Program-made: the position numbers and the translations under genes | Part shown: in pieces, positions 18,497 through 26,473 of the stretch | Position numbering within the stretch: position 1 is the stretch's first letter | How the letters are laid out: every line of letters starts with the position of its first letter | Notes under the pieces: generated by a model | Told to the model about the DNA's origin: nothing | Database searches by the model: none | The model's input: only the letters and a program-made list of their open reading frames with translations | Assembly (NCBI RefSeq): GCF_018595675.2 | Contig: NZ_CP092333.1 | Span: 1,884,001-1,948,000, forward strand | Length of the DNA: 64,000 nucleotides | Origin: Flavihumibacter fluvii | Lineage (GTDB): Bacteria; Bacteroidota; Bacteroidia; Chitinophagales; Chitinophagaceae | Reading direction: 5' to 3'

Positions 18497-18557
18497 TGCT
18501 ACAGATGCCTGTAATTCCAGTAATATACATTGCATTTAATTTTTCAGCTTGTAAACA

Positions 18558-18854
18558 TGTATCGACCCCTTAATTCCTGGACATATTAGGGTTTAAATTT
18601 GAGACAATATCTGTTCTTTTTTCAGTTTTATAGGGGCCGGATATCAGGGCGTATTCCCGGAGGAAGTTTTCCGGTGATTTTCTTCCCAGTGCGCCATGCT
18701 TTCGGTGGTTGTTGTACCAATCGTAATAACGATTGAAGATCATTTGAGCATGATAGATGGATTCAAATTCATAGCGTTCTATTACTTCCCGCTGGATGTT
18801 ACTGTGTAAGGCTTCGATGTAGGCGTTTTCCTCAGGTGTAGCCACTTCGGTCAC
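18558..18854 (-). mobile_element. IS3-family insertion sequence remnant with transposase C-terminus
   Basis: A minus-strand frame (18570-18854) encodes the C-terminal part of an IS3-type DDE transposase: TPEENAYIEALHS with the last catalytic Glu, REVIERYEFES, FNRYYDWYNNHRKHGALG and the KSPENFL tail. At 18558 the sequence TGTATCGACCCC has the form of an IS3/IS150-type terminal inverted repeat, so this end of the element is preserved. The other two thirds of orfB, all of orfA and the second end are missing; similarity stops near 18855. It is not mobile by itself and marks an old insertion followed by deletion. Confidence 0.8.
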
Positions 18855-18867
18855 ACCTAACCGAAGT
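18844..18867. repeat. 8-bp perfect inverted repeat at the broken end of the IS remnant
   Basis: ACTTCGGT (18844-18851) and ACCGAAGT (18860-18867) form a perfect palindrome with an 8-nt spacer, exactly where transposase similarity ends. It may mark the deletion junction. Between here and 18991 I see no gene and no other structure. Confidence 0.5.
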
Positions 18868-18991
18868 CGGTATTAAATTAACCATATCCCCCGTTTACTT
18901 ATACCGTATAAATACCCCCCACTACCCAGCCTTTTACCCATATTAGTCTGGCTTGGGTGCAAGGCTTTCCAGGCAGTAAAAAGGCATATTC

Positions 18992-19123
18992 TCGGCACTT
19001 AATCGGCACTACTAACCGTTCACTAACCGTTATTTAACCAATATATAACCGTTTAATTATCGTTTTAAAACGGTTAATTAACGGTATATAAACGTTATTA
19101 GATAGATTATAGAACGGTTAGTA
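18992..19123. repeat. array of twelve 11-bp units, non-coding
   Basis: Units start every 11 bp: 18992, 19003, 19014, 19025, 19036, 19047, 19058, 19069, 19080, 19091, 19102 and 19113. The first two begin TCGGCAC. Units at 19014, 19025 and 19047 begin AACCGTT, and 19036 is AACCAAT. From 19069 the unit heads change to the reverse complement, AACGGTT (19069, 19113), with variants AACGGTA (19080) and AACGTTA (19091). The last four bases of each unit are mostly A/T. The period equals about one turn of B-DNA, so any protein binding the heads would sit on one face. The array lies in a gene-free stretch of 489 bp (18855-19343). Its function is unknown. Confidence 0.85.
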
Positions 19124-19137
19124 TGGCCTTTATAATG

Positions 19138-19197
19138 CCGGGATTGACCTATAATAAGCTTGTAAAACCTATACAATAGCTTATAATTCCAGCCCGG
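19138..19197. repeat. imperfect 60-bp inverted repeat
   Basis: The arms CCGGGATTGACCTATAATAA (left) and TTATAATTCCAGCCCGG (right) can fold with CCGGG/CCCGG at the base and TATAA, AAGCT and TGT blocks further in, interrupted by bulges, around AAACCTAT. It begins 14 bp after the 11-bp repeat array. It could be a relic of a small transposable element or a structured RNA. The remaining stretch to 19343 shows no convincing gene. Confidence 0.45.
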
Positions 19198-19343
19198 AAT
19201 GTCCTGCCTGACTCCTGAAGTAAACTCAATGTCATAATGAAGAAACTTCACCCTAAGAAAGTGGGCAGTGAATGCACTAGGGCTCAAAGCCGCATAAAAG
19301 CAAAATCATTGGAAATAATGCAGAAAGAAAACCGGCGATTGCC

Positions 19344-19979
19344 TTAATTATACAACTTCTCCACCTCCCTTACTATTGTCTCTATCTCCCTATCCTCATC
19401 CATAGGATCATAGGGCTGCTTCAGGCTGCTGCCAAAAAAGAAAGCCACGGTCTGCCAGAAACTGGCGGTAAAGCCGCCTTTGTACTCTTTAATGATGGAA
19501 TAACAGTTGTTGCCCGTTTGCCGGTTGATCAGCTTCATCAGCACCCGGCCCTGGTAAACGGATAAATTTGTCAGCGGCGCTGTGAACTCTTTCTTCAACT
19601 CTTTTTCGCGCGATTGTATATAGGCTTTGTGCTGTTTTTCAGGCATCCGCTCCAGCTTCAGGTTGATGTCGTTGATAATAAGCCCGGCCTTGCGCGCATA
19701 GGGATAGGTGACATATACCGCATTGCGCAGGCGGGTCCATTTTTCATAGCGCCTTCGCATGGCCGGCGGCATCGGTGCATTTACGTAAACATATTGTAAA
19801 ACACCTGATGGTAATGTATCGCCCTGGAAAACATAAATAGGAACAATGATGGTATCATTTGGACCAAATCGCGGATCATTGGGTACCGGTGCCGGCGTTT
19901 GTGCATACCCTGCATACCCGGACAGTAAAATGGCCGCAAACACCAATAAACGGTATAGGCTGGTAAGGCGATGACGCAT
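19344..19979 (-). CDS. DUF4294 family exported protein
   Basis: 211 residues with a signal peptide (LLVFAAILLSGYAGYAQ, cleavage near residue 26). The body has the DUF4294 pattern: an early DTIIVPIYVFQGDTLP segment, RRYEKWTRLRNAVYVTYPYAR, INDINLKLERMPEKQHKAYIQSREKELKKEF and a LSVYQGRVLMKLINRQTGNNCYSIIKEYKGGF block. DUF4294 is restricted mainly to Bacteroidota and has no assigned activity; the proteins are presumably periplasmic. It is separated from ccmF by 72 bp on the same strand and may be read from the same transcript. Confidence 0.88.
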   Translation of the reverse strand: MRHRLTSLYRLLVFAAILLSGYAGYAQTPAPVPNDPRFGPNDTIIVPIYVFQGDTLPSGVLQYVYVNAPMPPAMRRRYEKWTRLRNAVYVTYPYARKAGLIINDINLKLERMPEKQHKAYIQSREKELKKEFTAPLTNLSVYQGRVLMKLINRQTGNNCYSIIKEYKGGFTASFWQTVAFFFGSSLKQPYDPMDEDREIETIVREVEKLYN

Positions 19980-20051
19980 GGATGAATTTCAGCTGGTTCC
20001 TGTTAATGCCTAAAAGACAAATGAGTAACCCGATTAGCTGTTAGTGATTTC

Positions 20052-22514
20052 CTAATTTTTAGTTTCCGTAGTGACGGCTTTTAACTTCCCCTGCCTGGCC
20101 CTGTAAAAAATACTGATGAAAAATCCGGCGACCATCACTAAGGTTCCGATCCATAATATATTGATATGCGGGAACTCGTAGACTTTCAAGGCTACAAAGG
20201 GAACCATCCGGCTGCTTTCCTTTACCTGGATCTCGATCTGCTGGTTCTCCATCACCTTACTGAAACCCACCGCAATATTTTGTGCATATACGGTATCCAC
20301 CATAAACCGGGCCTGGTTATCGGCTACATAAAAAACCGGCCGGGCTTTATACCGGGTACCCTCTTTAGAGAATACCGTAATGTCCGCCATCAGTGCCGTA
20401 TCATTCTGTGTGAAGCTATATTTATCATTCGACGGGTTGGGCTCCACTTTATTCAGGACCATGAATCCGTTGGAATAAAATACCGTGTCATTTACTTTCA
20501 TCAGGTGGTTCCTGAATTGCGCCGTATCCTCGCGCTGGTCCATATTGTCGGCATAGCTGATATAACTGAAAATATCCTTGTTCCAGTAGTGCCTTGCATC
20601 CGGGTTATTCGAAAAATTCTCCTGCCCCTTGGTATTGCGGATCAGGTTGGGATACAGGTTGAAAGAATCACTGCCATCCTTGGCCCTCATATTCACATGG
20701 TAATAAATAATATTGCCCGTCTTATTGGTGGAATCACTGTCCACAAAGGTCGTCGTGTAACGGCCCATATCGGTTGGAACCCCTTTGATCAGCGTAAGGT
20801 TCTCCAATGGTTTTTCCTTGGAACGTTCATCCCAGCGCAAATTGATGCCGGTTGAATTGATGGACAATACCTTCCGGTTGGATGCTGAAATGAGGACACC
20901 CACCAGCATCAGGCCGAATCCGACGTGCGCTATGGAAGCCCCGGCTGCTTTTAACTTGCCCTGAAGACCCAGCCAGATATAACTGGCATTGGTGACCACC
21001 GAATAAATACTGGCGAACAAGGCCAGGATGATCGCACCCTGGAAACCCGGGCCTTTTTTATCATAATCAATGCCGCTCACCCAGAAAAATACCAGGGTGA
21101 TGGCCGCAGCGATAACAGTGGGTACTACTATTTTCTTCAACCAGAAGTCACGGTTGGTCTTTTTATATTTCAGGTATTGCGTGATAGCGGTAAGGAAAGC
21201 AATGACCACGGCAACAAATACCTGGATCTTATTATACGAAAATTCAACATCTTCCGGTGCAGCGGTGGACTTACCCGTGATCTTGTTGTAGATGGGGTTG
21301 AAAGAAGTTTGCCAGGTAATTACCGCAGCACTCAAAAACAACACCAATGCACCAATGAACATCCAGAACTCGCGCGAAGAGGTTTCTTCTTCCCGGTTAA
21401 TATGGGGAATACTTTTAAACCGCATCCCGTATAAGACCAGCGCCGGAACGAAAAAGACAAGGACCAGTAACAGCAATTGTGTATTCATGCCTTCACTGGT
21501 AAATGCATGTACCGAGCTATCGCCCAGGACACCACTCCGGGTTAAAAAAGTAGCATATAGAACAAGGGTAAAACTCAGGATGAAAAACACATTCGTGGCC
21601 CTTAAGGAATGGCCTGTTGCATTATAAATTACCTGGGTATGTAATCCGGCGACAAGCACCAGCCAGGGCACCAAAGAGGCATTCTCTACGGGATCCCAGG
21701 CCCAGAAGCCGCCAAAAGTGAGTGATTCATACGCCCAGGCGGCGCCCATCATCACACCCAGGGAAAGTATCCCCCCTGAAAAAAGTGTGTACGGCAAAGC
21801 AGGTTTGGTCCAGCCGCCATAATCTTTTTTCCATAATCCCGCAACCGCAAAGGCAAATGGAATGATGGTAGAAGCAAAACCCAGGAACAAAATAGGCGGA
21901 TGGATCACCATCCAGTAATTCTGCAGCAACTGGTTAAGTCCCTGGCCATCGCGCATCTGGGGAAGGCTCAGGTAATCAGCCCTGGCAAATACCGGTGCAT
22001 CCTGGAAAGTGTCGCGGACCAGTAAAAAAGGGTTACTGCCGATCTTAACCCCAAAAATATAGATCCCCAGGATCATGGTGGCCAGGCAGAACTGGGCAAA
22101 GGAGATCACGGTCAATACCGGTGCCTCCCATTTTCCCGCCTTGAAGATCAGCACGGCACCCAATACGGCATGCCAGCAGGTCCAGAGTAAGAAACTGCCC
22201 TCCTGTCCTTCCCAGATACAACTGAGGAGGTAACTGGTGTTCAGGGAAAGGTTACTATGGTTCCAGGCATAGAAATATTCAAACAGGTGGGAGGAAATGA
22301 TATAATATAGAATGCCGAAAACAGTGAAGACAGATAAAAGGTCCAGCCCAAAAGCAATGCGGCCGATCTTCTTCCAGCTTCGTTCAACATTCGGATCAAG
22401 TGCGTTGGTGGCCTTGAGAAAAGCGATCGTTGCTACTAAAGATGAAACCAGGGCAAGTACGATAAAAAAATGGCCCAGTTGTCCGGGCAATAAATGTTCA
22501 CCGATATACTTCAT
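20052..22514 (-). CDS. ccmF: cytochrome c maturation heme lyase subunit CcmF
   Basis: 820 residues with about 15 predicted helices. The heme-handling WWD-type segment GGFWAWDPVENASLVPWL (about residue 267) and surrounding YWMVIHPPILFLGFA and LSCIWEGQEGSFLLW motifs identify CcmF, which with CcmH ligates heme from CcmE to apocytochrome c on the periplasmic side. A large soluble loop of about 200 residues before the last helix is longer than in E. coli CcmF (647 residues), as is common in Bacteroidota. It lies 12 bp after ccmE on the same strand. Other ccm genes are not in the window. Cytochrome targets here could include the small cytochrome c at 55.7 kb. Confidence 0.95.
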   Translation of the reverse strand: MKYIGEHLLPGQLGHFFIVLALVSSLVATIAFLKATNALDPNVERSWKKIGRIAFGLDLLSVFTVFGILYYIISSHLFEYFYAWNHSNLSLNTSYLLSCIWEGQEGSFLLWTCWHAVLGAVLIFKAGKWEAPVLTVISFAQFCLATMILGIYIFGVKIGSNPFLLVRDTFQDAPVFARADYLSLPQMRDGQGLNQLLQNYWMVIHPPILFLGFASTIIPFAFAVAGLWKKDYGGWTKPALPYTLFSGGILSLGVMMGAAWAYESLTFGGFWAWDPVENASLVPWLVLVAGLHTQVIYNATGHSLRATNVFFILSFTLVLYATFLTRSGVLGDSSVHAFTSEGMNTQLLLLVLVFFVPALVLYGMRFKSIPHINREEETSSREFWMFIGALVLFLSAAVITWQTSFNPIYNKITGKSTAAPEDVEFSYNKIQVFVAVVIAFLTAITQYLKYKKTNRDFWLKKIVVPTVIAAAITLVFFWVSGIDYDKKGPGFQGAIILALFASIYSVVTNASYIWLGLQGKLKAAGASIAHVGFGLMLVGVLISASNRKVLSINSTGINLRWDERSKEKPLENLTLIKGVPTDMGRYTTTFVDSDSTNKTGNIIYYHVNMRAKDGSDSFNLYPNLIRNTKGQENFSNNPDARHYWNKDIFSYISYADNMDQREDTAQFRNHLMKVNDTVFYSNGFMVLNKVEPNPSNDKYSFTQNDTALMADITVFSKEGTRYKARPVFYVADNQARFMVDTVYAQNIAVGFSKVMENQQIEIQVKESSRMVPFVALKVYEFPHINILWIGTLVMVAGFFISIFYRARQGKLKAVTTETKN

Positions 22515-22526
22515 GGGAAGGATGGG

Positions 22527-22931
22527 TTAATTAGCGCTCAGGTTTTTCTTATTGGCGTTGACGTCGTCTTTGTATTTGGAAGGGCATTTCATCAGCACTT
22601 CCTTACACTCGAACTGGCCGTTCTTCATGCTGCCTTTCAGCACCAGGCGCTCAGATTTTTCGAAATCTGTAGGCTTGGAATTATGGTAGACCACGGTGGT
22701 TTTATTACCGAGGGTGTCGATGGCTGTAAAACGCAGGTAATTAGGGTTTTTAACTGCATCATACTCAACAGGGGATGTTTTATCGAGTTTGGCAATCAGG
22801 TGCACGTATTTACCTTCTTTCTCCTGGGCGGAGGCTACGGTATCATAAGTGGTCAGGTCCCCCATAAAACTGATGAGCACTGCAATAGCTATTGCAATGA
22901 AAATCAGGATAATAATATGCGTCTTTTTCAT
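22527..22931 (-). CDS. ccmE: heme chaperone CcmE, CxxxY type
   Basis: 134 residues: one N-terminal membrane anchor (IIILIFIAIAIAVLISFMG) and a beta-barrel OB domain. The classical CcmE heme site is HxxxY; here the motif is KCPSKY, with Cys116 in the place of the covalent heme-binding histidine and Tyr120 conserved. This CxxxY variant is known from archaeal and some delta-proteobacterial systems, usually without CcmH. It receives heme and passes it to CcmF, encoded 12 bp downstream. A TAACTTTG box lies 20 bp before the ATG. Confidence 0.92.
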   Translation of the reverse strand: MKKTHIIILIFIAIAIAVLISFMGDLTTYDTVASAQEKEGKYVHLIAKLDKTSPVEYDAVKNPNYLRFTAIDTLGNKTTVVYHNSKPTDFEKSERLVLKGSMKNGQFECKEVLMKCPSKYKDDVNANKKNLSAN

Positions 22932-22951
22932 AATTATGTGTTCTACCCGCG

Positions 22952-22959
22952 CAAAGTTA
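22952..22959 (-). promoter_or_regulatory. TAACTTTG -7 box before ccmE
   Basis: Exact match to the Bacteroidota -7 consensus TAnnTTTG, 20 bp upstream of the ccmE ATG. A clear -33 element is not visible. Confidence 0.55.
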
Positions 22960-23068
22960 GGCCAATTTCGTATCCACCATACAATTGTTTAGGCCTGCCA
23001 GCGTTTTGTATTTATTTTGCATCTATAGCTGGCTAACCTAACTTGCGTCCGTTTTCAATTCAGTCTAT

Positions 23069-24109
23069 ATGGACCTTTCCCAACATGATGCCAATAGTCT
23101 TGGCAACCCACATTTCAACCTTTTCGGCCTACCGATCACTGAAAATGACGCCAGGCTTGTAATAGTGCCAGTTCCCTGGGAGGTCACGGTCAGTTATAGT
23201 GCCGGAACTGCCCGGGCAGTTGAACATATTTTAAAGGCCAGCCGGCAGGTTGACCTGTACGATTCCCTGTACCATGACCTCTGGCGGAAAGGATTTTTCC
23301 TTCGGGAAGTCGATAAAAAGATTTTGTTAAAAAGTGATTACCTGCGTAAAGAGGCAGAACTCTACATCGATTATATCTCTTCGGGCGAGATCCTTGAAAA
23401 GAACAATTTCATGTGCCGCTCGCTGAAAGAGATCAACGAAGGCAGTTTATTCCTGAACAACTGGGTGCATACCCAAACCAAAGACCTGATCGAAAAAGGC
23501 AAATTAGTAGCCGTCCTGGGCGGGGACCATAGCACTCCATTCGGCTATATCAAAGCACTGAGTGAAAAGCACGATCATTTCGGGATCCTGCAGGTTGATG
23601 CGCATTGTGACCTCCGCAAATCCTATGAAGGATTCAAATATTCCCATGCCAGTATCATGTACAATGTACTGGAAGAAATACCTGCCGTAAAGAAACTGGT
23701 GCAGGTAGGCATCCGCGATTACTGTGATGAAGAACAGGACTATATCAATAACAGCAACGGCCGCGTAGTGGCATTCTATGACCAGGATATCAAGCACCGG
23801 TTGTTTGAAGGGGATCACTGGAAGCATATCGCCGATGAAATCATTGCGGCGCTACCCCAAAAAGTATATATCAGTTTTGATATCGACGGACTGGATCCCA
23901 AACTTTGTCCGAATACCGGAACACCTGTCCCTGGCGGCTTTGAGACCGAACAAATGTATTACCTCTTTAAAAAAATCCTGGATAGCGGCCGCCACATCAT
24001 TGGATTTGATCTCAACGAAGTGGGTGTAGGCGATAATGACTGGGATGCGAATGTGGGTGCACGCATGTTATTCAAACTGTGTAACCTGCTAACTGCCAGC
24101 AATAATTGA
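23069..24109 (+). CDS. arginase/agmatinase family (ureohydrolase)
   Basis: 346 residues with all manganese-binding motifs of ureohydrolases: LGGDHST, DAHCDLR and SFDIDGLDP, plus the substrate loop near TGTPVPGG. The family hydrolyses guanidino or formimino groups (arginine, agmatine, formiminoglutamate). The IDAHCD(L)R...YSHASIMYNVL style is that of the Bacteroidota 'agmatinase family' group, whose true substrate is often not established. No signal peptide, so cytoplasmic. The next gene starts 7 bp downstream and is probably in the same transcript. Formimidoylglutamase is an alternative, but no histidine-degradation genes are near. Confidence 0.88.
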   Translation: MDLSQHDANSLGNPHFNLFGLPITENDARLVIVPVPWEVTVSYSAGTARAVEHILKASRQVDLYDSLYHDLWRKGFFLREVDKKILLKSDYLRKEAELYIDYISSGEILEKNNFMCRSLKEINEGSLFLNNWVHTQTKDLIEKGKLVAVLGGDHSTPFGYIKALSEKHDHFGILQVDAHCDLRKSYEGFKYSHASIMYNVLEEIPAVKKLVQVGIRDYCDEEQDYINNSNGRVVAFYDQDIKHRLFEGDHWKHIADEIIAALPQKVYISFDIDGLDPKLCPNTGTPVPGGFETEQMYYLFKKILDSGRHIIGFDLNEVGVGDNDWDANVGARMLFKLCNLLTASNN

Positions 24110-24116
24110 TCAGAAG

Positions 24117-24674
24117 ATGGTGTACCAGTATGTCGTCACGCTGCAAAACAGTTCCCGTAAACTGGTTGACCGGTTTAGCCTGCTATTATGCAGCGCTTCT
24201 GGCCTGCTGTTTCTCTTCCAATACATCATCAGCAGCGACAAACGCCTGATCCACCTGATGGGGGCGATCCTGGTACTGGCCCTTACTGCCTTTAATGCTT
24301 ACAAATCATTCCGGTTGAAACTGCCCGTGTTTTATAATTATCACCTGTACCTCACCGCTTTGGTCTGGGCAAGTATGCCCTACTATCCCTGGCTGAGTGG
24401 ATTATTCCTGGTGCTTGGACTGATCGAAAGGCAGGCGAAAAAAAACCTGGAAATTGGTTTCAGTGATGACCGCATTGTGTTTAACAACTTTCCCCGAAAA
24501 CAATACCAATGGTCGGACTTTTCAAATATTGTATTGAAAGATAACCTGCTCACCTTAGACTTTGCAAACAACAAACTTTTCCAGCGCGAAACCATTGATG
24601 AGGAAGGTGATGCAGATGAGGATGAGTTTAATGCGTATTGTAGGAAGCAGTTAGCAGGAAGCAGTGAGCAGTGA
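24117..24674 (+). CDS. hypothetical membrane protein (PH-like C-terminal part)
   Basis: 185 residues. Two to four hydrophobic segments in the first 110 residues (LLLCSASGLLFLFQYII, LMGAILVLALTAF, YLTALVWASMPYYPWLSGLFLVLGL) precede a short soluble domain whose IGFSDDRIVFNNFPRKQYQWSDFSNIVLKDN looks like the strands of a bacterial PH-like domain. No function is recognised. The last eight or so residues (QLAGSSEQ) are encoded inside a 7-nt repeat that also supplies the stop codon, so the natural end of this protein may have been altered by the repeat. It follows the ureohydrolase gene by 7 bp. Confidence 0.75.
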   Translation: MVYQYVVTLQNSSRKLVDRFSLLLCSASGLLFLFQYIISSDKRLIHLMGAILVLALTAFNAYKSFRLKLPVFYNYHLYLTALVWASMPYYPWLSGLFLVLGLIERQAKKNLEIGFSDDRIVFNNFPRKQYQWSDFSNIVLKDNLLTLDFANNKLFQRETIDEEGDADEDEFNAYCRKQLAGSSEQ

Positions 24675-24678
24675 GCAG
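24644..24678 (+). repeat. heptanucleotide tandem repeat (nnAGCAG)5
   Basis: Five consecutive 7-nt units, GAAGCAG TTAGCAG GAAGCAG TGAGCAG TGAGCAG, overlap the 3' end of the hypothetical membrane protein gene. The same motif in opposite orientation occurs at about 26433-26453 beyond the next gene. Confidence 0.8.
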
Positions 24679-24841
24679 GATTGATCCTTTTTGTAATAAT
24701 TAGCGCAGAATACCACATCTGTTATCAAATCAATTCTTGTAAAGAGCTTTCCTTTTATTTATCGGACATAAATTCTTACATTCAGTATGAATCGACTTGT
24801 GATACAGGGGATTAACACACTTACTTTTCCAATTTTGTTCT

Positions 24842-26380
24842 ATGTCCCGAAGTAGCCAAAAACAGGTTCTAAGCCTGGCATTAACTGCCTTACTTCTGGT
24901 TTCATGCATAAAGGAATATAGTGTAGAAAACCTTGTACACAACCAGGTTCCCAACGCAATCGCCGGGGAAGACATTGCCCTCAATTCTTCCTACTCCACA
25001 CCAGGGCCCATTTCGTCCACCCCATCTTATTGTACTGGTGGTAAAGACACGGTTCAACTGAATGCATCTTCCTCCTCGGATCCCGATGGATCAATCATAT
25101 CCTTTCAATGGAGTTTTTTAAACAACTATCCGGCAAATACTGGTACAGATCCGGTTTTAATAAACGCTAACCAGGAGATTTCCACTGTTATCCTTAACCA
25201 GCCTGGCGATTATTGGTTTAACCTTACCGTAACCGATGACTTAGGAGCAACAGATACAGATACTGTAAAAATTTCTTCCCATCTATCTAATGCATCCGTT
25301 CAAATATTGAATCCTGTTTACCTGGGTACAATGAAAGAATCAAATGTTATGGATATGGTCGTTGCGGGAAATAAGCTTTTTATCCAATACGAAGTGAAAA
25401 TCCCGGGTATTTCTTCCGAAGTACTTTCAACAGATAGAATTAGCATATTCGATCTTGATTTGAAAACCTGGTCAAATTTACCCTTGTCCGCAGAAAGGCG
25501 AAATTTAAGTATGGTCAGCGCAGGTAATAAGGTGTTTTTTAGTGGCGGGGAAATTTTCGATACACTACACCAAGAACTTAGTGCCTATAACAAAATAGAT
25601 ATTTTTGATACCAACACCGGCCAATGGGATTATATCGAATTACCTGCCTATTTTCTTGTAACTGCATCCTTGGTTGTCGATAATAAGATCATATTTTCAG
25701 GCAGTAAATTCGAACAGGTATACAGTGAAGAAGGCAATATGGTCGAAATCCTTGACCTGGATTCCAAAACCTGGACGCATACAAATATGAGCCAGAACAG
25801 GGTTTCAAAGTATATAGTCGCTGCCGGAAATGAAATATTTTTCGCCGGAGGCATCAAGGAGCAATTACCAGCATCCAAAGTCGTTGACATCTACAACCTG
25901 GAAACAAATGCCTGGCGTGTTTCAGCTTTTAAGACAACCGGCTTTTATCCAAAAGGGATTGCTTTTGATAACCAGATTTACTGGGTAAATACTACAAATA
26001 AATATTCAAAAAACAACCCGATAGAGGTTTGGGATATACATACAGGATACTCGCAATTTATTTGCTTTGGAGATGGATTAAACAACCTGTATAAATACAA
26101 CCAGCAACTCCTTGTTTCCAGGAATATGTCCAGGTTTAATAATGAAAACACCAATTATTCAACCATTGAATTATTCAAATACGCTCCTGATCAAAACAAT
26201 TGGACAATAGGCGGCTTTACAAATAGCGGTAAAACTATTGGTGGAATAGGGACAATTTTTGGGCCTCCCGGCCAACAACGAATTATTGGGATTGGACAGC
26301 CTGAATATCCAAATGTATTCTTTGATTTTAATTGGGAATACAAACTATTTGATCATGAATTCTGGGAGATTTCATTCTGA
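24842..26380 (+). CDS. PKD and Kelch-repeat lipoprotein
   Basis: 512 residues. A lipoprotein signal (LALTALLLVSC, Cys near 23) is followed by a PKD-type Ig domain (about 35-150: NAIAGEDI, LNASSSSDPDGSIISFQWSF, PGDYWFNLTVTDDLGATDTDTV). The remainder contains Kelch-like blades: repeated motifs such as VSAGNKVFFSGGEI, VVDNKIIFSGSKF and VAAGNEIFFAGGI followed by a W-containing strand. It is likely a surface lipoprotein binding glycans or proteins; no enzymatic motif is seen. The gene reads richer in A/T than its neighbours and is bracketed by heptanucleotide repeats in opposite orientation. CAATTTTG, one base off the -7 consensus, lies 5 bp before the ATG. Confidence 0.85.
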   Translation: MSRSSQKQVLSLALTALLLVSCIKEYSVENLVHNQVPNAIAGEDIALNSSYSTPGPISSTPSYCTGGKDTVQLNASSSSDPDGSIISFQWSFLNNYPANTGTDPVLINANQEISTVILNQPGDYWFNLTVTDDLGATDTDTVKISSHLSNASVQILNPVYLGTMKESNVMDMVVAGNKLFIQYEVKIPGISSEVLSTDRISIFDLDLKTWSNLPLSAERRNLSMVSAGNKVFFSGGEIFDTLHQELSAYNKIDIFDTNTGQWDYIELPAYFLVTASLVVDNKIIFSGSKFEQVYSEEGNMVEILDLDSKTWTHTNMSQNRVSKYIVAAGNEIFFAGGIKEQLPASKVVDIYNLETNAWRVSAFKTTGFYPKGIAFDNQIYWVNTTNKYSKNNPIEVWDIHTGYSQFICFGDGLNNLYKYNQQLLVSRNMSRFNNENTNYSTIELFKYAPDQNNWTIGGFTNSGKTIGGIGTIFGPPGQQRIIGIGQPEYPNVFFDFNWEYKLFDHEFWEISF

Positions 26381-26420
26381 TTTACGCATCATTCCTAGAG
26401 CAGCTGAAATTGATAGTAGT

Positions 26421-26460
26421 GAGCAGTGCTCCCTGCTTACTGCTCTCTGCTCCCTATTTC
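26421..26460 (-). repeat. heptanucleotide repeat (CTGCTnn)3-4, inverse of the copy at 24.65 kb
   Basis: CTGCTTA CTGCTCT CTGCTCC (26433-26453) preceded by GAGCAGTGCTC, in the opposite orientation to the copy at 24644-24678. It lies in the 90 bp between the Kelch gene and the radical SAM gene. If the upstream in-frame codons of the radical SAM gene were translated they would read through this repeat, which argues for the later start. Confidence 0.75.
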
Positions 26461-26461
26461 C

Positions 26462-26469
26462 TACCTTTG
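26462..26469 (+). promoter_or_regulatory. TACCTTTG -7 box 4 bp before an ATG
   Basis: Exact TAnnTTTG match ending 4 bp before the radical SAM start codon at 26474. Transcription from it would give an mRNA with almost no leader. Confidence 0.55.
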
Positions 26470-26473
26470 CGCG

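Noticed and set aside
18992-19123. CRISPR array
   Set aside because: The units are 11 bp with no spacers of 25-40 bp, and no cas gene is present.
19078-19287. 69-codon minus-strand frame beyond the repeat array
   Set aside because: It overlaps the array and the 60-bp inverted repeat, has no recognisable motif and biased composition.
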